From NCBI GenBank assembly GCA_026770575.1, contig MU657440.1:25452-59112 (forward strand): a stretch of DNA of 33,661 nt, in the 5' to 3' direction. Numbering within the stretch: position 1 is the stretch's first letter; every line of letters starts with the position of its first letter. Source of the stretch: Pelagophyceae sp. CCMP2097 (lineage: Eukaryota > Sar > Pelagophyceae). The position numbers were made by a program, and so were the translations under genes. Under the pieces are notes generated by a model. That model was not told the origin of the DNA and did no database searches. It was given only the letters and a program-made list of their open reading frames with translations. Positions 18,454 through 28,831 of this stretch are shown here, piece after piece.

Positions 18454-18982
18454 ATGCGCGAAAGGCGCGCCCAAAACCAAACGCGGCCTTTTACGCCTTT
18501 CGAATACCCTTCGAGCTCGCAACGGCTCGGCGCATCTCGGAGGTCGCAGGAGGCTTTCTCGCGCGGCGCCACCCCCAAGCTCACATCGCACTCCCGCGGA
18601 CGGTACACACAGAGCGCCTCCGCGGATCTCCCGTTTTCCCCTCACCCTCAAGCGAGCCCTGCCACCGGAAGTTGTGACGCCGAACCCTCTGCCTAACCGT
18701 CCTAAAATCGACGGCAGGCATCCCCGCAGCCCGCCGGCGCGCCACTGCCTCGGAGAGACGAGCGACTAGACGATTTTATCAATCGGAACTCGGGCACTCC
18801 TTATCGAAGCGGGAATCGGCCACGCCCAATCGGAATCGGTCCGGGTCGACGAACGTCAAAGACCGGTGTGCGCTGGCCGGCGCCGCGTTGCCGAAAGTCC
18901 GTCCGCGAGCCGCCGAGGAGCCCGCATCTGCCTGCCGGCGAGGCGCGCAAAGGACGCGCGGCGGGCGCGTCGTTCGGCCACC
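18454..18982. other. Intergenic region between CFAP20 and the VPS9 gene
   Basis: No convincing reading frame. Opposing open frames are arginine-rich composition artefacts. The ATG at 18983 sits in GCCACCATG, a good translation-start context, and is taken as a possible start of the next gene. Confidence 0.4.
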
Positions 18983-21970
18983 ATGTTCGCGCGGCATGTC
19001 GAGACGAGGTGGACGGTCGAGTCCGAGCGAGCGTGCCGGCCGGCGTCGGAGACGCAAAGACGCTGAGCCACGCGCCGCCGCGGGGGTAGCGCAAAAGCGC
19101 GCGCCCGAAATCACAAAGGGCCCGCCGCAGGTGCCTCGACGAGCTTTCAAGGCGGTCGACCGAGGCGTGCGCGTGGCACGCCAACAAGCTCCGCAAGGCC
19201 GTCGAGGTGCGCCTTTTGCGGCGCCGCCGCCGCAAAGAAGCCGAAAAGCAGGCCGAGGCGCCGGTCGCGGGGTCGTACGTCCAATGCTTCCATAATCGAA
19301 TCGCCGGCTTCGCCGACTGGGCCCTCCTCTGCCGAAATGCGGACGGCGCCCTGCGCGCCGCGATCCGCACGCAGAAAGGGCCGCGAAACGTGGCCATGCG
19401 TAAGTCGGCCTACGTCGGCCTACCAACGCGTGGCCTACCGACGCCGACGTCGGGCGCATCCCTCGACGCGGCCCTACGCGGGCCCGATTGGAGTTTTGTT
19501 CTAGGCACGTTCTCCGACGACGTGCAGATGCTGACGGTTGGGGAGTTGCTGGACAGATATGCCGAGATGCGGGTTAACAACGTGCGTGCCCGTTCTTCGT
19601 CCCGAAAGGAGAGCATGGGACCCCCGCCGCGGACCCGAAGTAACGCGGGCGGCGGCAGGCCGAGGCGCCGACGGCGGCGCTCAACGACGCCGCCGCCGCC
19701 GCGGATTACGCCGCGGCCGCGGACGACGCCGCGGACCGGGCGCCGCCGCCACCGCCGCGTTCGCGCGAGGCGTCCGAAAACGCGACGGACAACGACGACG
19801 AGACGGAGGTAAGTCGGCGTCCGGAGCGGCGGCACTTGGCCGGAGGCTCGGCAAGACGTGTCCGTGATCCGTCGGCGAGACTTGTCCCTTAGGTCGGTGC
19901 GCGCCGCCTCCCCATCCTGCGCCCGCCGCGGCGCGCGCGGCCGGCGTCGGACGCTTCCGAGGCGGCGCCGCAGCAGCCTAGAATGGCGACTGCGCAGTCG
20001 TCCCCGGCGCTCAGTACGCAACCGAAGCTCGTGCATTCGACCTCTTCAAACTCAGTCTCCTCCGACTACGAACCAGACCCCGAGCTCGAGCGCCACGCCA
20101 TCAACCTGCGAGTCTTTGCTGCCATGCGCGGGCGTCAAGGAGACGCCGGCAGACGCTTGCTCGTAGGCTGGCTCCCATCGCGCTCTACTCTCGCCGCGAG
20201 CGAGCAAAGCTCGACGCGCTCGCGGCGCAGACGGCGGCGCAGCTCTGCTGCCGCCTCGACGGCCCGGCCTTTGAGCGCTGGGCAACCGCCGCAAGGCTCC
20301 AGGTGCGCGTTTTTGCACTAAGGAGGGGGGAGACCGACCTTTCTGCAAAAGAGCCTTCTTTCCGCGAAGGTTTGCCTTTTGTCAGAAGTGTTTTTTAGTC
20401 GGCTGCCGCGCCGAACCCGTTTTACCACGGCGTCGTGCGGTCGAGATGCGCAGACGCGCTCTGCGACGCCCTCGTCGACGAGACGCGCGCGCGCGGCGTG
20501 CGGCGCGCGGCCACGTGCGCGCGAGAGTCGCGAAAAGCGGCGTCGAATCGTCTGGGAATCGTCTGGGCGAAAGACGGTTTTGAAACCAGAGGCGGTCCTA
20601 CTCAAGACGGTTTTGAAACCAGAGGATGCCCTACTCAAGACGGTTTTCAAACCAGGAGAGGCTTTTCTACTTTGTGAGTGCCTTTGACAGCAATTTTAGG
20701 TACGACGGCAAGGAGCTGGCCCCCATCTCGGCGGCGGTGGCGGTGTCGTCTGTCATTTGCGCAAGGGCGTTGAACGACGCCACGACTTGTGCGGGTGCTG
20801 CGCAGAAATGGCTCTTCGCCAAATTCGCAGCGGTTCATGTGATGACACCGGCGGCAAACGAAGCGGCACCCGCGCGCGCCGCGGAGCCGGCGCGCGCCCG
20901 GGCGTCCTCGAGCGAGCAGCCCGTTTCGCAGTCGGCCGTCGACGACGCTTTGGCCGTGTCGCGCGCCGTCCTCGAGGCGCTGCTGCGGTACCACCCGCAC
21001 TTGGGCACGCGGCGGGACACGGGCTTGGCGGCGCTCGAGGCGGTGGACCGGGCGTTGTTCGGCGACGCGGCGAATTACTCGGACGTTCAACGAGACGCCT
21101 CGGAAAAGCGCTACGCCGCAGTCTTTGCCGCCGTCTGCGCCACGACGAAAGACAAGGACGCCGCCTTTCGAAGGAGCCAGGTGCGGCCTTTTTTGCTGCG
21201 GGATTGTCCAAAAGTCCAAAGCTTTCTTGAAAGCCTCTCGCGGCCACCCCTACGGAGAAGTGGATGCGCCCACGCCTCTAGGCGCTGCGGCGCGAGGACG
21301 AAGAGTCTTTGCATGCGTCGAGCCGGAGAGTTGACGGCGGATTGGCCGCGTCGCTTTCGGCGGTGGCGGTCTCGGCGCCCTCGGACCGCGTCAGCGTCGC
21401 AGCTTTGTCGGACCGCGTCAGCGTTTCCGCGCTGCGGTCCCTACCGAGGCAGCGCACGTCGCGGTGCAAGCTCGGCGCGCTGGTCTCGGCTCTGGAGGCT
21501 CTGGCGGACGAGTTGCAGGCGGTGCATGGTGGCCACGTCGCCCCCGACGAACTCATGCCCGCCCTCTGCGAGTCCGTCCGAGACGCAGACCTCCCCTGCC
21601 CGCACGCAGAAGTCGCCTTCATGACCACGTTCTCCCGAGACGGTGCGCGTTTTTTCCGGGTATCTCGAGCGGCCTTCTCGAAACGGTTCTCTCGAAACGG
21701 CGTCCTCTGGCCTACGCTCGCGCACTAGACCGCGCGCTGCTCGGCGTCGAGGGGTACGCGCTGACTTCGTTTGAGATCGCGTTGACTGCTATCGGCATCG
21801 ATCTGGAAGAGCGAGACGAGCAGGTCGCTGCCACAGTCGCAGCGTTTCGCGCCGACGCGTCCAACGGCGCGGACGCGGCGAACGGCGCAGACGCACATGT
21901 GGGCGCGGCGGACGGCGCCGACTCGGCGAGCGGCGCAGATGCGGACGCGCCTTCCGGCGAGACGGCGTGA
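18983..21970 (+). CDS. VPS9-domain protein (probable Rab5-family GEF)
   Basis: At least nine exons join in phase from 19090: 19090-19399, 19505-19581, 19659-19808, 19893-20111, 20153-20302, 20399-20514, 20700-21180, 21282-21642 and 21729-21970; this is about 700 residues without the unresolved first exon. The C-terminal third carries VPS9: a helical bundle (DALAVSRAVLEALLRYHPHL), the core CKLGALVSALEALADEL, APDELMPALCESVRDAD and AEVAFMTTF, then LLGVEGYALTSFEIAL. VPS9 domains load GTP onto Rab5/Rab21-type GTPases on early endosomes. The N-terminal part (LLCRNADGALRAAIRTQKG, TFSDDVQMLTVGELLDRYAE) is unrecognised. The middle has an Ala/Asp/Pro low-complexity exon, and the tail repeats NGADA-like units. 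Start uncertain: the ATG at 18983 has good context, but its donor is ambiguous. Confidence 0.78.
20571..20669 (+). repeat. 33-bp tandem repeat, three copies, intronic
   Basis: Units start at 20571, 20604 and 20637, each beginning AAGACGGTTTTGAAACCAGA with minor changes. They fall in the predicted intron 20515-20699 of the VPS9 gene. An open frame through them (DGFETRG.PTQ repeated) is probably fortuitous because the exons on both sides join in phase when it is removed. Confidence 0.9.
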
Positions 21971-22761
21971 AAGCCTGCGCGCGTCTGAGACCCGCTTCAA
22001 GGCCCTTCTGTGCAGAACTTTTGACATCAAGACGAGCCGCGCGCGGGCTGCGTCCCCAGAGCCGCCCTTCGTCGCCGCGCGCCCGAGGTTCCGTGGATAC
22101 GTCTGAACTTATTAAAAGAAGACGTTTGTCCCGGGTCGCGTCTTCGTCGATGGACCCTTTCTGAATCGCGGCGACTTGCGCCTTCCGGTCGCGCGCGCAC
22201 GGGAGAGCAGGGGACTCGTGAGGTCACCTCTGTCGCCATCGCACGCGGTGCCGGCGCTCGGGAGGATCCATGGCTCCTTGTGCGCGTGCCGCCGCCGCCG
22301 ACCGCTCCGTCGCGGTGGTCTGGCTACAAGCACGTGTGCGGGCCCCTTCGGGCGACGGTCGCGCCGCCGTTGGACGGCGAGATCGGCGGGACGTCCGCCG
22401 CGGCCGCGTGCCTCGGCCAGTCGGACGCCGCGGCGCGACGATGGGCCCATGCGGACGACGAGCGCCTCTTTGTCGCGAGCCGCATGCGGCGCGCGCCGCA
22501 TGTGCCGCGCGCCGCATGTGCTGCGTGCAGCATGCACCGTCGCGCAATCGCGAGCCGCATGCGTCGCGAGAGCGCGATGTGGGACCGGGTCGCGTCTGCT
22601 GTCCGTGTCTAGCAGCCACGTCCGCTTCATTCGTCAGACCGCGTCTCGCCCTGCTGCGCGCCGGGCCTGCGGTGCGTGGCGCTGCGTGCCGTCGAACGCC
22701 GCGTGCTCCGCCTCGGAGGCAAGCCGATGAAATGGGCCGCGAACAGCCGATGGAATGGGGC
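21971..22761. other. Convergent intergenic region with GCCGCATG-rich repeats
   Basis: This lies between the VPS9 stop and the beta-propeller stop. Bases about 22483-22575 hold degenerate GCGCGCCGCATGTG repeats. A plus-strand frame from about 22280 to 22612 (contains SGYKHVCGPLRATVAPPLDG) has fairly balanced composition but no ATG, splice support or recognised domain, so it is not called as a gene. Confidence 0.4.
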
Positions 22762-24462
22762 TCAGCGTCTCGACTTTGGCCTCTGTGCGTCGTCGGCGGC
22801 GTATCGGAGTGCCTCTGTCGCGCGCCGGAGGTCGACGACGCCGATGTGGCGCGCGCCGCGGCGCACGACGTTGATCGCCGCGCGGCTCGCGTTTCGGTCC
22901 AGGGCCGGGTGCCTGCGGTGACGCCTCAGAAGAGGGCTCTCTGAGGCAACTCTCGAAGACCGGGGTTTCATGCAATCGACGCGGTGGCGTGACAGGTCGC
23001 AGCGCCACTCGTCTTGCTTGGCAGCCGACGTCTTGAACGGGCCGAGGCGGACCTGTGCAGAGAAAGCTTTGCATAGAGTCTTCGGTCGAAAGCTTCGGTC
23101 GAAAAGCCCACCGCGGGCCCTTTGAGGTCGCGTGCGCTGCGGAAGGCGCGTACCTCGACGTTGTCGTGGTCCTCGTCGCGCGGCGCGATGAGGCGCAGCG
23201 TCGCTTCGCCTCGCGTGCGACTTGTTTGGCACCGAGGCGGCGGCGGTGGGACGAGGGTTACCTTCTTTGAGGCCGAACCTCGCGTGCTCCTTGGCGTACG
23301 AGTCGGCGATGACACCGTCGCGCAGCGCCTGCGGGTGCCCCGACGCCGTGCGCGAGAGCACAGCGTGCTCCTTTGGGTCGTCGACGTCCGGGAAGGAGAC
23401 GATCCTCCCGCTGAGGTTCATCGAGATTTTACCACCCAACCAGTTTGGGTGGTTGCCATCCGCGAGCCAGGAGACGATGTAGCGCACATCAGCGCCGTTC
23501 CGGCGCATGGTCACGACGTGGTTCATCTCGCGGAAGCCGCGCTCGCGCACGACCACGAGGAGCCGCGACGCATCTACGTTCCACTTGACGTGGAAGACGT
23601 AAAAGTCGCTCTGCGTTTGTGCGAGGCGCCGATGCGCGTTCTTCAGAGGCGGGGCGCGACGACCGTCCGCCGCTTCGCGCGTCTTGACAGGCGTGCGCCT
23701 GCGGAGCTTCGCCGAGTCTACAAGAAACCGCAGCGAGGCGGCCAGGGTGCAGTGGCCGGATCGGAGGTCTTGGACGTAGACGCCGTCGTCCTTCGGGGCC
23801 CCGATGTTTTTCAACTTTTGGAACGCCTTCGAGTCGGCTGTCACGATACCGTAGCCCTTTTGATGAAAGCGCATCTTCCTCAAATCCGGCGACGCGGAAA
23901 AGCGGCCGTTCCGCGAGACGTGGTAGACCGAGCAACGCAGCTGCCGCTTCGCCGATGCGGCGCCAGAGAGGCCCAGGTCGAGCTCGACGCCGTGGACGCC
24001 GCGCGTGCTGCCGTTGCGCGCGTTTTGGCCGTCTGGCGTTTGCGCCGGGGCGGTGCCGAGGTCGTTGTAGTAGAGCACCGCGTCACTACGCCCCCATTGG
24101 ACCTGGGCGCCGAGCTGGGCTTCCCAGGCACGTGTCTTGGCGACGGATTTCTGCGCCTCGCAGCCTTTCAGAGGACTTAGGAGGTCGATGACGACGACGT
24201 CCGCGGGGCCGGTGACGGCGACCGCTTCAAAGTGCGTTTGCAAACCGGCGACGAAGCGGCCAGACGGCGAGAACGGTGAAGAGTCGAAGAAACGGTGCGT
24301 CGTGCGCGGACACGAGACGATGCGCAGGTCGCGGCCGACGCCGAGGTCGACGAATTCCGCGCCCTCCGCGCCGTACGAAGGGCAAACGACGACGCCGAGC
24401 CACCACAGTCGACGGCCGCCCATTTGCATGGCCCACCGTGCGGCCGGCAAGAATCTGCCCAT
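22762..24462 (-). CDS. Probable secreted beta-propeller (TolB/PD40-like) protein
   Basis: Four exons (24462-23262, 23209-23154, 23052-22994, 22912-22762) give about 488 residues. Although the frame is open further upstream, the ATG at 24462 (MGRFLPAARWAMQMGGRRLW, then WLGVVV) begins a signal-like leader. Repeated beta-blade motifs follow: FDSSPFSPSGRFVAGL, VQWGRSDAVLYYNDL, VYHVSRNGRFSASPD, DGVYVQDLRSGHC, FHVKWNVDASRLLVVV, SWLADGNHPNWLGG and finally CDLHPALDRNASRAAINVV, created by splicing out 22993-22913. Phases agree at all three introns. The last junction has exact blade logic (WRCDLHPALDRN). The pattern resembles unannotated TolB-like proteins with HPNW/HPAxDR motifs. A sugar or polysaccharide role is possible but not shown. 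It is divergent from the MYND gene. Confidence 0.65.
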   Translation of the reverse strand: MGRFLPAARWAMQMGGRRLWWLGVVVCPSYGAEGAEFVDLGVGRDLRIVSCPRTTHRFFDSSPFSPSGRFVAGLQTHFEAVAVTGPADVVVIDLLSPLKGCEAQKSVAKTRAWEAQLGAQVQWGRSDAVLYYNDLGTAPAQTPDGQNARNGSTRGVHGVELDLGLSGAASAKRQLRCSVYHVSRNGRFSASPDLRKMRFHQKGYGIVTADSKAFQKLKNIGAPKDDGVYVQDLRSGHCTLAASLRFLVDSAKLRRRTPVKTREAADGRRAPPLKNAHRRLAQTQSDFYVFHVKWNVDASRLLVVVRERGFREMNHVVTMRRNGADVRYIVSWLADGNHPNWLGGKISMNLSGRIVSFPDVDDPKEHAVLSRTASGHPQALRDGVIADSYAKEHARFGLKEGNPRPTAAASVPNKSHARRSDAAPHRAARRGPRQRRGTRLPQRTRPQRARGGLFDRSFRPKTLCKAFSAQVRLGPFKTSAAKQDEWRCDLSRHRVDCMKPRSSRVASESPLLRRHRRHPALDRNASRAAINVVRRGARHIGVVDLRRATEALRYAADDAQRPKSRR

Positions 24463-24657
24463 GATCCTGAATCGATCGCCAAAGGGACCCTCGGAACCGC
24501 AAATGCGACGCCTCCGGAGTGCAGTACTTGTCGACGCAGCCCCCCCCGGACAGCGACGCGCCGGGAGTCGCCTCTGCGTAAGACGTTGCCTGATTGGTGC
24601 TCGATCGTCTCGACGCCGCGACCAGCCGTAAATCACAGGCCTGCCATCCACGACGAA
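24463..24657. promoter_or_regulatory. Divergent promoter, beta-propeller / MYND gene
   Basis: 195 bases between two opposed starts (24462 minus, 24658 plus). There is a C run (CCCCCCC) near 24540. No clear TATA or CCAAT element. Confidence 0.35.
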
Positions 24658-24858
24658 ATGGACGGCCCGCCGGCCGCCGCCGCAAAGCCCTGCTGCGTCT
24701 GCCACGCGCCGGACGGCATGCACTGCACCAAGTGCAAATCCCGGAATTATTGCGGCAAGGCGTGCCAGACGAACGAGGTGCAGTCGTTTCCAGAGTCTTT
24801 TTGCGAAGGTTACGGTACGATCGGCGGCTCGGCGTTGGCCTGGGCGCAGCGGTGCTGA
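24658..24858 (+). CDS. Truncated MYND-type zinc finger protein
   Basis: A 66-residue frame starts MDGPPAAAAKPCCVCHAPDG and continues MHCTKCKSRNYCGKACQ. The spacing C-x2-C-x7-C-x2-C-x5-C-x3-C is that of a MYND finger. The last two ligands (H and C of the usual W..HK..C end) are missing: after CQTNE the sequence becomes non-MYND-like, and a potential donor GTGCAG follows NE. No acceptor leading to the missing end was found before the TGA at 24856-24858, and only two bases separate that stop from the stop of the opposing NSE3 gene. It may be a truncated finger, a gene with an unseen exon, or a fragment. MYND fingers bind proline-rich partners. Confidence 0.55.
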   Translation: MDGPPAAAAKPCCVCHAPDGMHCTKCKSRNYCGKACQTNEVQSFPESFCEGYGTIGGSALAWAQRC

Positions 24859-24860
24859 CC

Positions 24861-26140
24861 TCATTGCTGCGAGGGCTGCGACGGTTCCTCCTCGCCCTCT
24901 TCCTCGGGGTCCTCGTCCTCTAGCTCCTTGAGGATTGCGGCGTCGATGGTTTGGGACAAAGAATCGGCCTGGAATTGTGCCACTTGATAGCGCCCGACGT
25001 CGACGAGCGCCCGCGGCCCGAGGCCGAACGAGACGTGGTCCTCGCCGTCGCGGTCCTTGACCAAGTAGTGTTGCGCGACGAAAGTCTCTAAGAGCGCCGG
25101 GATGTTCCCTAAGTTTGGCACCAGAGCACCTTTCCCCTTGCCCGGCGGCTCGTCGGAGATGACCGGGTCCAGCTTGTTCAGCAGGCGGTACAGCTCCGTC
25201 TCGCGTATTGCGCCGTCGTCCGACTGCACGAAGGAGAGCACGACGAGCAGAAACGCGCGCTGCGACTGCTCCGCTTCCGAGAGATGCTCCGTGGCCAGCT
25301 CGTGGTGCGCGGCGGCGCGCAGCTTGTGGTCGCAGACGACGTACATGGCGTCCTTGTACGCGCCGCCCTTGAAGAATTTGTCCGCGCCGGCCGACGCGGG
25401 CGCGGGCACAACGTCAAAGCCCCAAATCGCTCGTAAAAGCTTCTGCGCTTCCGCCAAGACAAAGTTCAAGATGCCTGCCTTCTTGTAGTCGCCCATGACC
25501 TAAGCATCGCACGTGATGTTCCGCTCATGGCAAGGTCAAACGCAGAACGCGCCGCGTTGTTGAGCTTGGATTTGTTTATCGGCAGTTTCTTCGTCCCGCG
25601 CATCAACAGGTACCGCACCATCTTGCCCACCAGCTTCTTCAGCTCGTCCGCCGCCAGCCTGAAATGGAAATCGACCAAACGCGTCGGCGAAATATGCCGG
25701 CAAGAGGCGCCCTTTCAGAACTCACATTTCAGCTTTCTCCATCTCTTTCGACTTCACATCGGCCTCGAAATCTCGACCCGAGACGAACGGGTCCGGGAAC
25801 GTGCGCGAGGCATCGCCCGGGTACGAAAAGAGCTTGAAGCTACATCGCAGAGTCAAAGGCAGACGTCGACGCAAAAGGGACGATCCACTCGACACAAAGC
25901 GCAGCCGGGCCGTCGACCCACCGCTTCGTGCCTGCGTCGCGGGAGGGTCGGGTTTTGGGATGTACGGCGTAGGATGCGTTGGACCGAATGGTTGCACGGA
26001 CACGCACCGGTTGCGACGTTGCCGTTGCTCCGCCGCTTCTGCTTCGCGGGCTTCTGCACCACCTCGACGTCCTCGGCCTCGTCGTCCGTCTCGACGGCCA
26101 CCGCCTCGCGCTTCGTGGCGCGCGATCGGCGCGTCGTCAT
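24861..26140 (-). CDS. NSE3: NSE3/MAGE-family subunit of the SMC5/6 complex
   Basis: Exons: 26140 to about 26011, 25832-25726, 25658-25553 and 25499-24861. MAGE homology domain: KKLVGKMVRYLL, KKLPINKSKL, VMGDYKKAGILNFVLAEAQK, IWGFDVVPAP, AMYVVCDHKL, RAFLLVVLSFVQSDDGAI and LYRLLNKLD. These are the two winged-helix halves of MAGE/NSE3. The N-terminus (MTTRRSRATKREAVAVETDD) is basic then acidic, and the C-terminus is an acidic tail. NSE3 bridges NSE1 and NSE4 and helps the SMC5/6 complex bind DNA during repair and replication. The intron 25725-25659 has GTGAGT and an exact phase. The junction 25553/25499 fits only with a GC donor (GCG|GCGCGT). The first intron boundary is uncertain. It is divergent from TEX261 across 292 bases. 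Confidence 0.85.
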
Positions 26141-26432
26141 TTTGAAAAACTAAGACAGTTGACGCCCGACCGGAACACTCAAATCTTGAGCTGAAAACCT
26201 ACGCGGAAAACGCGTCGACGCGGCCGCGGACCGGCGCGCCGGCCCCGCAGGAGCGCCGCGGCTCGGACGCCGGCGGCGCGCCGCCGAGGATCGAAGCGCC
26301 TCGAGCAACTCTTGCGAAGAGCTCGAGCTTCAAAGTTTTTTCTGCTTTCGGGTTTCCAGCCGTATTTCAGCGATACGATCCCTTTGCCCGCCAGTGGGAA
26401 CCCGATTCCCGAACCGCGGGCGGCCCGGGCCG
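26141..26432. promoter_or_regulatory. Divergent promoter, NSE3 / TEX261
   Basis: A 292-base spacer with a less GC-rich segment at 26143-26205 and another at 26325-26375. No canonical TATA. It presumably holds both 5' untranslated regions. Confidence 0.4.
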
Positions 26433-27304
26433 ATGCTGGTGGCGCCCTGGCTCACGCTTCTTGGCGGGTACGCGGCGCTGCTGCTGCTGGCGTTGTGCAT
26501 CGTCTGCGGACTCGCATACGCAGCCGAGCTCGCCGCAGGTCCCAGCGCCGGATACCCCACGCTCCCGGATGCACGCCAGGCTCCCGGACGCACGCGGAGG
26601 GAGCCTGCTGAAGGCCGTCTGCGTAGGAGGAGCACTCGGTGTTGACAGGCAAGATCCTGGCGAGGGGTCTCGGTGCCGTCGTCGTCCTCCACGTTGTACT
26701 CCTCCTCGACGGCTTCGCGGAGTGCGTGCCCCAGAGCCTCTTCGCCGCAGGGCACCGTGCCGTCGTGGCACGTCCGCGGGCCGTGGTCCCCGGTCGACGG
26801 TGAGCGGAGTGTTCCGCGCAGGCCGCGAGTCGTCTTTATCGGCGCGCTATGCCACTGCACCTACGCGCTCCTGCTCTTCGACTTCCCGAGGCTCGAGGCA
26901 GCGTCGCCGGCGTGCGTCGCCTCGGTGCGTCGCCGCGTGAGTCGCATTGCAACCCAGACGGCTCTCTCAGGCGGTGGCGGTGCTGGGCAACCATTGGTCG
27001 TGGCAGAGCCATTTCGCGAATACGGCCGACGACGCGCTGCCGCTCCTCGACCTATTGGGGTTCTTCCTCGTCTTCGTCTGGGCGACGCCCTTTGCATTTT
27101 TCATCTCGTGAGACATCTTTGCGCGTGCTCGCGCCGCTCATAATACTCCGTAGGCTGTCGATCAACGAAGGTACGCTGCCGTACGGCGCGCAGGCTGCAA
27201 AGCCGCGGTCGACGAACGCGTTCTTGCGCCTCGTCGCCGCGTTTGGCGCGCGCATGCACGCCGGGCCGTGCGCGCGACCACCGCACCCCGCAAAAGGGTT
27301 TTAA
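26433..27304 (+). CDS. TEX261: TEX261/SVP26-family ER-Golgi cargo adaptor
   Basis: A multi-pass membrane protein matching the TEX261 (human) / SVP26 (yeast) family. Exons: 26433-26534, 26627 to about 26795, about 26838-26924, 26971-27107 and 27154-27304. Conserved blocks in order: a first membrane helix ending CGLAYAAELA, EEHSVLTGKILARGLGAVVV, ALCHCTYALLLFDFPRLEAA, SPACVAS, VLGNHWSWQSHF, GFFLVFVWATPFAFFIS and LSINEGTLPYGAQ. The family exports type II membrane proteins from the ER in COPII vesicles and retrieves Golgi enzymes. The last two introns (both 46 bases, GTGCGT and GTGAGA) have exact phases. The first (26535-26626) joins AELA to EEHS in family register only with a GC donor (GCC|GCAGGT). 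The loop junction around 26795-26838 is unresolved. Confidence 0.87.
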
Positions 27305-27448
27305 AGGGTTCAGAGACCAAGGGTTCAGAGACCCTGCCGCCCGCCCTCTGCAAGTGAGTGGAGGTTAGAACAAAGGGTAGTTGAGTCGAACAAATGTGCC
27401 TCGCGTCGGCGGGCGGTCCATGTAAGGGCCCTCTCGGGCGGCGGTGGC

Positions 27449-28831
27449 CTAGTGCAGCTCTGGCTTCTTCTTGTGCCTGCCGCCGGCGGGGTAGAGCTTG
27501 CGGTGCTGCCACATCACTGCACCCGTGAGGACTATTACGTAGCCCAGCAGTTCGTTCCTCTCAAAGTCTTCGGCGAAGAAGAGGAACGCTGCGGAGATGA
27601 TGACGGCGTCCTTGCCGTAATCGAAGATGACATAAGTCGTCGCGGACAAACGCCCGATGAAATTCATCAGGGCCAGATTAAACCCTAAAGCGGCGCACCC
27701 GGCGGCCAGCCAGAGGCCCGGCGGCAAAGCTTGAAGATGGCTCCAGCTGCCCGGCTCGGAGAGGAGCGCGGCGGCGGTGAGGAGGATGGCTGCGAGCGGG
27801 GCAATGTTGAGCATTGTGGAGATGGGGTCGAGTTTCGCGTGGTGCACCCATCCGCCAGACTGTAAAAGCTGCAGCCCGACGACGTAGTACGAATCACAAA
27901 GGTACGCCCCTACTAAAGCGCAAAAGCCAAAGGTCACTTGGACTGTTGTAGAATCCGTCGAGGCGCCTTCAGACAGTAACGCGGGTAAAGACGTGATCAG
28001 CGTGCCACAACAAATGAGCAGGAGATTAAACGCTTTCGGCCTCGAGTACCTCTCCAGGCCGATGATGCAGGCGTTTGAGAAGACCAAACAACTTCCGATT
28101 GGTTTTACCATCTGGATCAGACCGGTTCGGAGGTACTTATAGGCAGTATTCGACCCGTACAAGTACAAGGCAAAGCATAAAGCCAAAGGCCCAAACGTCC
28201 CAAAGTAGTGCTTGCACCTGGAGAAGTTCTCCGCGAAAGTGTTCTCCTCGAAAGTAGAATCAAACCACCGAGTCCCGCGCGCAACTCGCCGGCCGAGCTT
28301 GTCCAAAGGCAGCATTGTCAACAACAATGCGGCGCAGCAGCAAAACATTTGCTGGACCGCGACGTACGTGCATACGTAGGGGAAGTTAGAGTCGTCGAGG
28401 ATCCACGCGTTCAGGTAGATGATGCTCCCCGAGCAGCCGAGCACGGCAACGCCGGAGAGGACGGCCACGGGCCAAGACTGGGCCTGCCTTCCGAAATCCG
28501 CCTCGACGTCCGCCGACGAGACGTGCACCGCGGGCGGGTACGGGCGATCCTTGGCGTGGAGCTGCGCGGTCCTAAGTGTCGTTCGAGGTCGTTCGAGTCG
28601 CCGGTCGAGTCAACCGGGAGCATCCTCCGCGCCCGCTCGGGAGTCTGCGGCCCCCGGGAGCTCGGGAGTCTGCGCCCCCCGGGAGCAAAAGGGTTATGCG
28701 CACTCGTCGTCGGCGGCGTCGCGCGCCGCCGCCTCGTCGGCCTCTGTTTCTGCCTCGGCGGCGGCGTGCGCGGCGCGGCGCTCGTACGCGTAACCTAATC
28801 CTTTATCATTGATGCCTCTTTCCATTGTCAT
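27449..28831 (-). CDS. Nucleotide-sugar / triose-phosphate-type transporter (SLC35-like)
   Basis: Two exons, 28831-28704 and 28571-27449, give 416 residues with exact phase 2 joining. The start at 28831 (MTMERGINDKGLGYAYERRA) leads into a charged Ala/Glu-rich cytosolic tail. About ten hydrophobic segments of the drug/metabolite transporter fold follow: SWPVAVLSGVAVLGCSGSII, FGPLALCFALYLYGSNTAYK, FNLLLICCGTLITSLPALLS and AVIISAAFLFFAEDF. The KP..S pattern (LIQMVKPIGSCLVFSN) and the lysine-rich C-terminus (HKKKPELH), a possible Golgi-to-ER retrieval signal, suggest a Golgi or ER nucleotide-sugar antiporter. The substrate cannot be read from the sequence. The frame upstream of 28571 has no ATG, which forces the spliced start. 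Confidence 0.87.
28635..28684 (-). repeat. 25-bp tandem duplication in the SLC35-like gene's intron
   Basis: Two copies (28635-28659 and 28660-28684) of GCTCGGGAGTCTGCGGCCCC plus CGGGA, with minor changes. They lie within the intron 28572-28703. A shorter GGTCGTTCGAG-type duplication lies nearby at about 28580-28610. Confidence 0.88.

Noticed and set aside
23122..24180. 352-codon plus-strand frame antisense to the beta-propeller gene
   Set aside because: The minus strand has blade motifs and phase-matched introns; the antisense product is composition-driven and unlike any family.
24463..24864. N-terminal extension of the beta-propeller protein
   Set aside because: It overlaps the MYND finger on the other strand; the ATG at 24462 gives a leader, and the extension is Arg-rich without blade motifs.
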